From: Beroe forskalii
Taxonomy: Eukaryota > Ctenophora > Nuda > Beroida > Beroidae
DNA length: 64,000 bases
Direction of reading: 5' to 3'
NCBI GenBank assembly: GCA_011033025.1
Contig: WFMF01000178.1
Location: 133,849-197,848 of the forward strand
The notes under the pieces are model-generated. The model was given only the letters and a program-made list of their open reading frames with translations. It was not told the DNA's origin and ran no database searches. Positions 1 through 11,252 of this stretch are shown here, in pieces. The translations under genes and the position numbers were made by a program. Each line of letters opens with the position of its first letter. Within the stretch, counting starts at the first letter, position 1.

Positions 1-601
1 GAAAAGCAAGGGAACCGAGAAAAATGGAAAATTTTGGTTGAAAATGAAGGGGTTTTTTCTTGTGGAAGGTAAGAACAATATATGGGCCATCACCCAGTAG
101 CTGTTGTCTGATATCAGATGCGGAGGTCGAATTTTCTGTCTAATTCTAACTTTAACTCTTATTCATGTTATATTGCCAGGAATTGAAATGCACTAAAAAC
201 TTCAAAACGTACTGCACCAAAATATGAAAATATGCCTCCAAATAATGTAGCGAATTTTAGCCTCAATATTCATCATTTCTACGATATTAAGGGTATCCGC
301 CATTTCTATGGGACGGCAACAAAAGTTGAGTTGAAGTTGGTACGTAGAAAGCGTCACAAAACGTGACAAAAACTCCTGAAATGTGTCCAAATCCTCAGGA
401 AAACGTCCAACTGAAAATGTCGCCGTCCCCCAAGAACAGGGGAAGCCTTAATACATATATTATGCTCACTACTTAGCTACCTACATAATTTTAGATTCAA
501 ATGGCAGTAAATAATTTTTTCTTTTTTGGCAAAAAATAGCCCTGAATTTACTGTAAATCTGATCGTTTATTAATTCGAATGGGTGAAATCATCATTGAAG
601 G
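1..601. other. AT-rich intergenic stretch
   Basis: I see no gene, tandem repeat or TIR element here. Short open frames occur but carry no recognisable domain. Confidence 0.5.
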
Positions 602-739
602 GTTTAGTAACGAGTAAAAAGTACTAAACGTCATATTACACACTCGAGGGCCGGAGGCCAGAGTGTGTAATATGGCATTAAGAAACCGAGGCCGAGGTTT
701 TTAATGCTGAGTTTAGTACTTTTTACGAGTTATTAAACT
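602..739. repeat. Palindromic element with GTTTAGTA ends
   Basis: Outer arms at about 602-630 and 710-738 are inverted copies of each other (GTTTAGTAACGAGTAAAAAG against its complement). The inside has nested hairpins: a CATATTACACACTC arm pair around a GGCCGGAGGCC core, then an AAACCGAGGCCGAGGTTT hairpin. A diverged relative of the TTTAATAACTCGTAAAAA arm with a GGGCCTTCGGCCC core lies at 19240-19345, so this is an interspersed non-autonomous element rather than a unique structure. No target duplication was found. Confidence 0.7.
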
Positions 740-833
740 GAATTATGCACCGAATTTACTCGGAAAATGGCAATATTTTCAAACACAAGGAAATGTTTTA
801 AATTAAGATATGAACGTACAGTTTGCTCAGCTG

Positions 834-946
834 TGCGAAATAAATTATTACGCACTGTTCTACTGCACCATAATAAATTATTATGACCTACAGTGCGTAA
901 TAAATCCGGATTTCGGCACTACAGTGCGTAATAATTTATTGCGCAC
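834..946. repeat. Second palindromic element (GTGCG-AATAAATTATT arms)
   Basis: Arms GTGCGAAATAAATTATTACG at about 834 and the inverted form ending near 946 (AATAATTTATTGCGCAC) enclose two further inner copies of the GTGCGTAATAA motif. The same arrangement occurs at about 19093-19180. That the pair of palindromes (602-739 and this one) recurs together near 19.1-19.3 kb suggests one larger composite repeat. Confidence 0.7.
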
Positions 947-1104
947 GGTACCCTGGTGCCTATAGGGTTTTTGAATACATAGCATAAACATGCCTGGAAG
1001 GTGCATAATATTAATATACAGCAGTGAAAACTAAAAGACACTGCGATGGTGAGTACCTAATGATCTTATGCCCCCAGCCTTAGACACTTGAGCCAATGTC
1101 ATGT

Positions 1105-1518
1105 CAGGCCCGTAGACAGAGGGGGGGCTAGGGGGGCTGCAGCCCCCCTCGGAAGAAAAGGTACCATTTCAAAAAAAAATAGTTAGAATAAAAGTTTTTT
1201 GACTGATAATCATAATTATATACTTTGGCTTGGTTAAATATAAATAGTGGCAGTTTAATCTTATTCTGACTGTTATAGCTCACTTATAGTTGATTGTATA
1301 CTTTTTCAATGCTTTGATTTTGACAAATATCGTCCTGTACATTTCCTGTACATTTCTTTATTGTAAAAATCATCCGACAGCACCCTAATTTCCCTAAAAT
1401 TTTCCGGGGCTCCGCCCCTGGACCCCGCAGGGGGCTGCGCCCCCAGACCCCTGCCGCAGCTTGGCTTCGCTCGCGGCGCAAGGGCCCCTCCCGGAAAAAA
1501 ATCCTGGCTACGGGCCTG
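1105..1518. mobile_element. Intact non-autonomous hAT-like MITE, 414 bp
   Basis: The ends are CAGGCCCGTAGACAG at 1105 and, read inward from 1518, CAGGCCCGTAGCCAG: 14 of 15 positions match. The flanking 8 bases are identical on both sides, TGTCATGT at 1097-1104 and 1519-1526. An 8-bp TSD with a CAG-starting TIR is the hallmark of the hAT superfamily. The subterminal parts are G/C-rich and the middle is AT-rich. No transposase frame is present, so it would depend on an autonomous partner. The short open frames at 1284-1599 on the minus strand are only this element read through. Confidence 0.85.
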
Positions 1519-1526
1519 TGTCATGT

Positions 1527-2378
1527 GTCCTATAATTAGGTAATAGAGTGTTGGTATTATAATTCCAAGAAAACCAAGAGAAATAGATAAATAAATCAAT
1601 GTTATTAAACAAAGAAGTTAAATTAAACTTATAATTTAAACACTTCAACTTAATTTAATTATTTATTCAGGATGAGGGTTAAAAGTGATATGCCAGTTTA
1701 TGTTATAACCACTAATATGGCAATCTGGGGGAATTGAAAAGAGTATCATAATATTTACCTTGTTTTTTCGATTGTGATTTCACCCGATTTTTGAGCGAAA
1801 ATCCGTTGGATTAATTCTTGGTGCAAGAATTCTGCACAATCAACTTAGTTCATGCTTGTTACAGAGACATAACCGTGTGCTACGGACACATAACTGCGAA
1901 TTTTAATGAGACATAACCACACGAGTTAAATGGACAATGGAGATGTAACCTTTTGCTTCCCAATTATTTAGGAAAAAATCAAGGCGGCCAGATTGATTAT
2001 TATGCCATGAGATGATGCTGTTAAGCTGTTAAAACTGTCAGACAAAGAGACAACTGCGTAAATGGAAATATACGTCTTGCTTACTTGGTCTGTTCCATAA
2101 ATAATTTCACGTCATAATAAATTGAAAAAACAAGGTTCAATAAATAGAATACAAAACATTGGACAATAAGGCCCAGGGTTATTCCGGTTATATGAAGGTT
2201 GTGATTCAGTTTATGGATCCAAAGTGATGCCAAAAATTGGATCAAAGAGGCTCGAAGTCTGATTATGGTCGTATTCAACCGATGTGGTAACACAAAAACC
2301 TATCTTTCAAGTTGAGTTTAGCAGTATCGCAGCATATTTATATTCTTATTTCTGAGCACATTTCTTTCAGAGTCAATG
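1527..2378. other. Intergenic, nothing recognised
   Basis: AT-rich sequence without recognisable coding similarity, tandem array or paired inverted ends. Confidence 0.4.
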
Positions 2379-3180
2379 TAAAGTGGTGTCAGAGTAACGT
2401 GATGTGCAAATGAAGCGATGTCAGTCGTCAGAGTAACATGATGTTAGAGTAAAGTGGTGTCAGAGTAACGTGATGCTAAAGCCAAGTGGTGTCAGAGTAA
2501 CGCGATGTTAAAGCATGGTGGTGTCACAGTAACGTGATGTTGAAGCATGGTGGTGTCAGAGTTACATGATGTTAGAGTAAAGTGGTGTCAGAGTAACGTG
2601 ATGTTGAAGCATGGTGGTGTCAGAGTAACATGATGTTAGAGTAAAGTGGTGTCAGAGTAACATGATGTTAAAGTGAAGTGGTGTCAGAGTAACGTGATGC
2701 TAAAGCCAAGTGGTGTCAGAGTAACACGATGCCCAAAGTGGTGTCAGATTAACGTGACGTTAAAGCATGTAAGCATAGTGGTGTCAAAGTAACGTGATGT
2801 TAAAGTATGGTGGTGTCAGAGAAACATGATGTTAGAGTAAAGTGGTGTCAGAGTAACGTGATATTGAAGCAGTTGGTGTCAGAGTAACGCGATGTCTAAC
2901 TGTCTAAGTAAACTGGTGTCAGAGTAACGTGATGTTAAAGAAAAGTGGTGTCACAGTAACGTGATGTTAAAGCATGGTGGTGTCACAGAAACGTGATGTT
3001 AAGGCAAAATGGTGTCACAGTAACGTGATGTTAAATCATGGTGGTGTCAGAGTTACATGATGTTAGAGTAAAGTGATGTCACAGTAACGTGATGTTGAAG
3101 CATAGTGGTGTCAGAGTAACGCGATGTTAAAGTAATGTGGTGTCCGAGTAACGCTATGTCCAAACAAAGTGGTGTCAGAG
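2379..3180. repeat. Minisatellite, about 32-bp unit, roughly 26 copies
   Basis: The unit is GTGGTGTCAGAGTAACGTGA followed by TGTTAAAGCAAA or a close variant. Unit length varies (about 24-36 bp) through small indels, and variants such as AAAGCATG, TTAGAGTAAA and CTAAAGCCAA recur in blocks, which indicates duplication of multi-unit segments. Frames are broken by stops, so a coding role is unlikely. Confidence 0.95.
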
Positions 3181-6022
3181 ATAAGAAGTGTAGAATAGAC
3201 CTGTCACTAAGCTTGAATTGGAAGACTTAGCTACCACATGACAGACTACAAACGCTTGAATTTGAATTCGAAATTATTGATTGGATTGTTATACAATCTT
3301 GGTGTTGTCCATTCATTGAGCATGTGAATGCGGATCAAGCTTCAGATACTATATAACCACACTCACCGTAACTCTATAGTAAGACCTGTCACTAGTCAAT
3401 GACTTGTCACACATTAACATGTGTAGACCTTGACTGGCATCTGTTCAATGTTCATATTATATCCGTGAATATGACATGTCAGATATCATGAGACGTTAAT
3501 TCACATAATGCTAGATTATTGTTAATTCACATAATGCTAGATTATTGTTATTCTTGTAAATGCGTACTCCTGTGTCTATATGGTCTAACAAACATAGTAT
3601 TAGTTACAGGCACTAGGCAGGTAACAACTGGGTACTGGCAATGTCTGATGACAGTAAACACCGCACATTATTTCAAATGGATTCCATGGTAGACGTTAAC
3701 TAAAGCTGCCATCATCTTAGTTCATGGCTCAAAGAGTATATTAAGTTGCCGAAATCAACTTAAAGATTAAGCTATGAAACTAATAACATAAATCAAGGCA
3801 AAATGCACATTTTGTTGGATGAGCATAAATTTCTGTTGGATGAGCATATATTCTTTGAACTATTTTTAGAATTTAGCGTTAATTCAATCGTAAATATTGC
3901 ATAATATCACAATTTTAATCTATTTGGTACCTATTCATTCCTAAAACGAGAAGATGGTGAATTGAATGCGCATTGTGCACCTGGACCATTGTGCACCTGA
4001 ACAATCGAGCATTCAAGTAACGCATCCAGCGATGTCAAATCGTGTCAATTTCAACGCTCAATCGAGTACAGATTGTAAAATGGGAGAATGTTTATTGAAG
4101 TTGAACAAGAAATACAATGTGGATAAAATGGGAAACAATTATCTCAAGAAACATAGCAAACACAGTATTTTGCAAACAATATAGACTATCTGAGCGACCG
4201 TAAACATTCATTATACAAGGATGATTCATCTTTAATCTTTATTTACATCTAAATATGTATCAAATAATCATTTTTACACGATAAGAAAATTCACAGAACT
4301 TAGAAATGTTAAAAAGGGAACAACTTCGATTGCATTTGTGATGAATGAAACAAGGTGAATCGATACCTAATACTCTAATATCATTCAAAAATCAACAGAT
4401 AGCAATAAGCAGAGTTTCCCTTATGTTATCTAAAATCTAACGTTATAACAAAATAACAAATACCTAAGAAAGTTTTAATGTATGAGAATAAATATAATAC
4501 GTTCTTGCAATTCTTCTGACTTTCTGAACGTCAAAATGCACTTTTGGTGTGATATGAGAAAGCTATAATAAACAAAGCGCATACTTATTACGAAACTAAG
4601 TAATTTTCCGGAAAGTTCACTGTGATCTCCTGGTAAATCACCAAATGATTTAATAAAACGAACCGTGCAAACAAGATTTTTCAGACTTCCAGAAAAATCA
4701 TCGCCACAGAGTTACCAAATCACCATAACAATACCACCAGGAATCTTGAATCGATCAATCATTCAGATATTTTAACTTGTTAACTACCTAAAACTAATTG
4801 CCATTAAAACTAATGGACTCACATCGCGTCACTAGTGCAGCTAACAAAGAAATGAGAGTGTAAATGAGAGTGGTGAGGTCTGGTGTTAGAGGCATGCCCG
4901 GGCATGTGGTTATACTGCACACCACAGTGCCACACTGGATATACAGAAGAGTAGGTGGAATGTATACGATATGTGCCTTGATATTAGCACTGGTGTTGTA
5001 CGATACAGGACTACACGGCACAGACTCTACTTAGGGAGTTAGGGGACCGCTACAGCAGATTCCAAACCAATGCTAAAGCGAAATGTGAAAAGCCAAGAAA
5101 GGGACTAACTGTAACCCTCAGTGGGAAGGGAAGGTACAGGTAACAGGGTTAGCGTTGATAACATGGCTGAATCCTTACTTGATCTGATGATCTCGTAGAT
5201 AATATCATCTCACGCGTCTCGATATATGGGTAGTTTCTCGTTTAAATGGTAATCTTTGGAAGCTGCTAAAAGCTTGATAACTTGAACATCAGGAAAAGGA
5301 AGGCTACATCTCAATTTTTCTTGGTTCATGACTTATTTATGACCATCTTTGGTTTAGGATCCCCACTTCCCATCATTTGGATGATTATATCAGAGGCATT
5401 GTGGCACACGTTCCTCCATTGTATTGCAATACTCAGGTAGTAACTGAGAACGGCTAAAGAGCTGTAGCAGTGATCTGGTGACTGTGATGTGAGCCCATTA
5501 TCTGAGCGATGTGGCCATAACTCACACGACTTAAAGTAAAATGGTAACCTAGTAGCACTAGATAGCGTGACCCAACAGATAATTAGCCAGCAAATCAAAA
5601 GGAATTAAATTGATACTGTGATAATACACAGGTAGATCTTATCTTTTAATGAGACAGCGGATTGCTTCATTGTAAGTCCTGATATCACATTGCCTGAAAG
5701 CTTTCACTATGCTAATGGAATATTCACCCATCACAGTTTGGCAAGTGTTCTCTTGTTGAGTCCTCGGCGCAGAGCGAGAGAGTGGCTGCAATTGAAACTA
5801 GTAGCAGAACCCCCGACACGTTACATCGTTACAAACCAAATAGAGGAAAATGACCTTGATCAACTCCGGAGCGCCTCATTTCCTCTTTCCTTTCTGAAAA
5901 AATTGTACGTATAAGTTTACATTCGTACAGATCATACAATTCCTTATGAGATAATTACGAGTAACGTGTAATAAGTAGGTCTTACATCGCGCTGTAACAA
6001 AACACAGTAATGCACTACAACT
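3181..6022. other. Intergenic / 3' flank of the ABHD8-like gene
   Basis: No gene recognised. There is one short tandem pair at about 3494-3546 (TTAATTCACATAATGCTAGA plus TTATTG, twice). The stretch 4790-5160 is less AT-rich than its surroundings and could hold untranslated sequence or a further 3' exon of the minus-strand gene that follows, but I found no convincing splice-compatible continuation. Confidence 0.4.
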
Positions 6023-8847
6023 CTACAATCTCACAATACTACAATACGCTGTTACCTTGCGAATGGTAGCTTCGTTAACTTTAAGGTGGGTATCCCAATC
6101 ATTGATCAGGAAGGACGTGATGATGTCATTCACTTCGTGTGACTTGTCTACTGGCAACATGTGCCCTCCCTCCAATACGTGCAACACTGATCTGAGACAG
6201 GGTTTAGCTGATTAAAACATGTTCAAGGGCAGCTGATATTAAAACATTCAACAGTTTAGACGACAGGCGTACCCAATACGACAGAGTAACATTCATAGCG
6301 TAGGTTTTGTAACTTTGTAATGTTTAATTCCATCAATATCATCGTAAATATTCGGTGTAATTACATTTTACATTGTTTATTCTTTTATTTCACCTCCCAA
6401 ACAGCAAGCAAACGTGTGGAGCCTTATAAAAAGTAGAAAGAACATAATGCTGCATAATATTCAGTGTCTATAGGGATCATTCACATATTATTACGTAATC
6501 ATTTTCAGAGAGAGGGTATTCAATTCTTAGTTTTCAAATGATAACACTACCTGCAGTTGTTAACTTGAATAGGAAGACGAGATGTAATCGACGAAAGATG
6601 CTTACTTAATACTGTACTACGTGGATTGTGGACGGCTCCATATACCATACCAATAATATTTCAAAGTCACATAATTACAATCTTAATTACACAAGTTCCA
6701 GATGGTAAAACAGACAATCACGAACAAACAGTCCACACATTAAGACATTATGACATAAGTTTGCATAAATATTCAACTTGACAGATGAATGCCTCACCTT
6801 GGTAGGACATTGTTCATGGAAACTTCATCAGTGATCGAGCTGAATTTATCATGTTTCCCGACCATGAGAAGGACAGGACAGGAGATAAGGGCATGGTAAG
6901 CCTCGTCTCCCTCGTCCCACTTCTGACCCCTCATGACGTGCTGCAAACACGGCATCTCGATACTCAGGAGCTCGGAGTCCGAGAGTAGAGTGGAGCTGGG
7001 ACTGGTCCGAAAACACACCTGAAGTTAGGGCAACAGTTGAATTGATATGATGGGTGATATTAGCTGATGCTTGCAACTTCATCACAGTGAGAGACAGTGC
7101 TTTAGTCAAATGTTCAGCTAAAGGGATTCATAAAGGGATTTATTTTGCAGTAGCCAGTTTTTAATGTATGCCTCAATCATATGAATTGAAAAATAAAAGA
7201 ATAGGTATAGCATGGTGACGTTATGTTGCTTCACACACATCTCTGAATATCTTCAGTATTAATGGTCTGATGCAGGAGAGAATAGGAGTGGGAAGTGAGA
7301 AAAGGGAAAATGTTTCTGGAGAAAGGGCATAAGGACCTCCACCACTGATAAGAACAACTTTCTGAACTTTGGCTCTCCTTTCAGTGCATATGACTGAACA
7401 CAGGCTGAAGATGGTTGCAGTCAGAAATTTTTGGAAAATGAGAAAATATGGCCACTCAAAGGAATATCAATCTTCGCAAATCTTCAAAATTTGGACCCTT
7501 ATTCCTTCATTATAATATCATAACACAGTCAAAATCACCTTCAATACCTAGTGCAGGTATAATTTCAAAGCATAAAGTTGAAATACAGAATTGAATTGAA
7601 AAAACAATGTAATTAAGATACAAGTGTAACTTATAGAATAAAATTGGAGCATGCATTACCTGGTCCCATAAGAATGCCCAATAAGTATATTATTGGTATT
7701 CACAGAGAACTTATCAAACAAGGACAATCCATCATAGCAGTATTGATCAAAGGAAAACATGTGTGTTTCAGGTTGGGCATTGCATCTACTTTTACCATGT
7801 CCAAACATATCACATGTCACAATTCGATATCCAAGTTTAAGGAGGTGCTTGATTTGGAATTTGAAGTGCCGGTAGGTACCTCCAGCCCCATGGTAGAAGA
7901 AAATTGTTGTATTATTGTGATCATCAGGGCATCTGAAATATCGATCATCATTCATTATTTTGGTAATAGTGCTCTATACTATTCCACCCACTATAGTAAA
8001 GGGCACATGCATATTCACATACACTTATGAAATTATATAATGGTGAACAATGATTATGGAGGAGTGTCACTGTCCCAATTGTCCAATGTCTCTGAACTGG
8101 GTGATCCCTGTCCCAATTTACTTTTTTCAGACAATTATGTCTGGTTTTTGGGTCAACTGGGATAAATGGGGCAAACTTCAAAACGAAAAACAGACTAAAA
8201 TCAGTAATGGAAACTATTTGGTTGTTTTTCTCAGCAACAATTAGGCATTCTTTACCTCAAACCTATGAAAGGGAAAACAATATAGCAGCTTTGATGCAGC
8301 AACTGCTGAGTGCTATATCACTTCACATTTCAGCTGCCACATTCTTTCCGACACAATTAAAATATTTCTGATTTGACAAAAAAAAATCAGCTGCTTTTCA
8401 GAGGAAGTGTTTTGTTTTGACTCGTTAGTCTGTTTTTTCTCATTTTTCCCTATCCTTTTTTGTTTTATGAGTCCCATTTGTCTGTCCTATTTGTCCCAAT
8501 TTCCCCCTCACAATCACATTTTTTGAATTTAATTACATTTGTCTCTTTAACAGATTTAAAATTTGAGTTGGTGCCTGCCCTCAGCACATTCTAGATGCTT
8601 CATTACTTCAGACTCTCAGAGGGAAAATTTTCTACATAATATGATTGCTGTGCAGCAGAAAATGATAATCGAATTGAATTGGACCTATACCAGGAAATTA
8701 TAGTGACATAACAAGTTTTTTTGGTTTTATTACACTGACACACTGTATTTACCTTTCATAGATTACAATCTTCCTTCTTTTTCGTATTTCTTCATGCTTC
8801 TCATATGTTGTATATTCATCTGCTGCAGGTGTAACTTTGTTTTGCAT
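6023..8847 (-). CDS. ABHD8: ABHD8-like alpha/beta hydrolase, five exons
   Basis: Minus-strand exons 8847-8753, 7932-7660, 7404-7239, 7018-6798 and 6191-6056 join in frame with GT/AG junctions throughout, giving 297 codons. If the last junction is not spliced, ten more codons lead to a stop at 6025-6023. Visible motifs: oxyanion loop HGAGG at residues 46-50, nucleophile elbow GHSYG with Ser119, an ISGGGP segment after the following strand, Asp235 in GKHDKF, and His262 in EGGHM, so the Ser-Asp-His triad is complete. The order and the GHSYG / GGGP / HDKF / GGH spacing match vertebrate ABHD8, whose substrate is poorly defined. The ATG at 8847 has an in-frame stop upstream and gives an N-terminus much shorter than the roughly 440-residue vertebrate protein; exons further upstream, or an internal acceptor just after CACCTGCAG, are alternatives. 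All four introns are about 165-820 bp. Confidence 0.88.
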
Positions 8848-9260
8848 AACATGAGTTCCTTACATACCCACCTCAAAATATGTTTTGCAACTAGAGAACT
8901 AGAGGTATATACATTGCAACATTATCACCATAATCATTATTATAATTGAATGAGGTAGTTATGAGTTATTGCCTTTGCTTCCCCTGAAACCTGTCACAAA
9001 TGCAGTTGAAAACCTGCAATTTTACAGGGTGGTAGGAAAAAGGTGTCTTCATCTCATGCATCACAGATCAAGATTTTCTTTTAATAATCAAAGTTAGAAA
9101 AAAAAGTCACAAAAAGCAAGATCTCGAGATATTAGTTTCATTTTACCAGTTGTACATGTTGCTATGGCTATGTGTTGTAGCACTCACAAAAATGCACTGT
9201 ATGCATTTTAAAGAAGAATCTGTCATTTGGTATCATGTAATTTTGGATAAAGGACGTCCA
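8848..9260. other. 5' flank of the ABHD8-like gene
   Basis: No recognisable coding sequence. If the gene starts at 8847 its promoter lies here, but I see no clear TATA box or other decisive core element. Confidence 0.35.
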
Positions 9261-9650
9261 AATGCAGAGGCAGCAATGGGGCGCGGACATCTTATGCACT
9301 GCTTTGAGGGAGTATATGACATGCCAAAGGGGCCATCCATAAAATTTATGAAAATTTTGGTCGATTTGACGGTTATTTCACTAGAAAATCCCCCTTGGCC
9401 CCCAAATGATCATCCAAAAGATTTTCAAGGAAAATCGGATGTCCTGGGGGAGGATTTTTCTGAAAATTTTGGCTCATCGTTTTGGGACAAGGGGGAGGGA
9501 TTTTCCAGTAAAAGGCCGTCAATTTCGCCCAACGTTTCCATGGATGGCAGTTATGTATTTGGATATGTTTCAACCGTTCAAATGCAGGGGCAGCAATGGG
9601 GCACCAGCAACATCTTATGCACTGCTTTGAGCTTTGGTATATGACATGAT
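9261..9650. repeat. Direct repeat flanking a palindromic MITE-like core
   Basis: A segment beginning CAAATGCAGAGGCAGCAATG (about 9261-9325) recurs at about 9579-9650 with small differences. The DNA between them is an imperfect palindrome, about 9329-9553: GGCCATCCAT near the left end matches the complement of ATGGATGG near 9545, and a GAAAATCCCCCTTGG arm near 9387 matches the complement of AAGGGGGAGGGATTTTCC near 9490. The plus-strand 164-residue open frame over this DNA is a by-product. A MITE inserted between two copies of an older repeat would explain the layout. Confidence 0.6.
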
Positions 9651-9907
9651 AAATTATGAAAATTATGATTCATTTCCAAAATTTCCAGTTCATATGATGG
9701 CCTATTACAGGTTGAACAGTGTCACTGTTATAGAAGTCAAATTGAAGTACAAGTTTCAGAATATTCAGAAGCCAGACATTTCATGTTAAAAAACTTAGTC
9801 TACCAGTGCAAGTTGGAAACACCCCTCTGCACACACTTAGCTTTTAAGCTTGCATCACCTTATTAACACTGCACCCCCTGCTCCACTCAGACATCAGTGA
9901 TCCAAAC

Positions 9908-10724
9908 TCAATGGGACACTTGGACACCATGGCCTGCAGAGGAATGAAGAGAGGTTATGAAGATAGGACAATAAGAAATTTGAGAGTTAGAGATGATGTT
10001 GTCAGCATGCACTGATTTGCTGTTGACGAATTTTTGCACTTGAGGACACTTTTTTACATTTGATGGCCCTGGTCGAAATTTCGATATGCCTGATGTGCTG
10101 TTGATTGCTGAGGTTGGTGGTGTCAGAGTCAATGGCTGTCTTGCTATAATGATACCATCCATGGTAAGGTTAGGTTTGTCGTGAAGCTCCTTTTGCAGAG
10201 AGATAATTTTTCTCTGTGACTCTCACCAACTGTGTACTTTGAGAGAAGGTGATCTTCATCCTCAATTACTTTCAAGCCATGATTTTTGAGTGAGCAGTAA
10301 GCAGTATTCACAGATTTGATCTTTTCAGGTAGTCTTATAGTGCCTAATAGCTTCAATGTGAAGCTTGCAGCAAATCCTTGAGGACATTTTGAACCTATCT
10401 TCTCAAGATCAAGAGTGGTGAAGATAGGAATCCCAAGATAGGACTCCCAGGGCCTGAGCAAAGCTACGCAGCTGCATCAGTGGGTCTGGTATCACCAGGC
10501 AGAGCATTTTGTAGAATGCTAGATGGGTTGAGGTTATTTTTCCAAGTCTGATCGAAGTGTCCTTGAAGTTTGCCTGAAAAAGTCAGCAAGGAGGGTAGAA
10601 ATAGTGATATATCTGATCTTTTGTTTCTCTTAGGAGTTCTGACTGAAGCAATAGCCATATCCTGTGCCGAAATTGATGATTGTTGACTTGCTGTTAGTGA
10701 ACCATGACTGCTATGTGTGCTCAT
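9908..10724 (-). pseudogene. Decayed coding sequence, unknown family
   Basis: Three overlapping minus-strand frames abut: 10724-10464, 10461-10144 and 10162-9908, each codon-like in composition and free of low-complexity repeats. They can be read as one protein broken by at least two frame changes (near 10460 and near 10155). I do not recognise the product. Its position, next to a broken retroelement on the same strand, suggests it may be another decayed piece of a mobile element, but it could be an unrelated pseudogene or separate exons of a host gene. Confidence 0.35.
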
Positions 10725-11252
10725 CAGTGAAAATCAGAAGTTTTAAAAATAGTTGTGAAAAGGTTTGGAAAGGGTTTCAAATAGAAATAAAGATATTTCT
10801 AGTATCAAAAAGTGGAGGAAGATCGTTGGGCGCCCATAAAAGTGTAGAAAATCTCCGAAGAGAGTAAAATATTATATAGTTCGAGTAAGCACCAGACATT
10901 CATAATGAATGGTGTATCGCAATAACAATAAATAACAATAAATCAAAATATTTTCAACAGTCTGACGAATATCAATATATAAAAGCAACGTATATGAATG
11001 TCATATAATGTAATTTGATGTTGGGGAATCCCAGAGCACCGAGAAACATGATTACAAATCTGATTATAGAATAAACTGAGTGTAAAACAAATTTGATAAA
11101 TTACTGATGAATAAAAAAATTATCGAAACTCCTGAAACTAAAGGGTGAAAGCAAAGTTAGAATATAAGAACTGGCCTCATGGGTAAAAATCAAATTTCAA
11201 ATTGTATTTTTATCTCAACAACAAGATATGGGAGTAAATGTCCCCCAATCAA

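Noticed and set aside
1284..1599. Minus-strand frames of 65 and 97 codons
   Set aside because: They read through the G/C-rich end of the hAT-like MITE.
2379..3180. Possible CRISPR array
   Set aside because: Units are contiguous without unique spacers, vary in length, and the genome is eukaryotic.
3966..4184. 72-codon plus-strand frame
   Set aside because: Balanced composition, but no signal, domain, splice context or conservation evidence. Not enough to call a gene.
7644..8030. 128-codon plus-strand frame
   Set aside because: It is the complement of ABHD8 exon 2, which has clear hydrolase motifs and splice sites on the minus strand.
9150..9644. 164-codon plus-strand frame
   Set aside because: It spans a duplicated segment and a MITE-like palindrome and has no recognisable domain.
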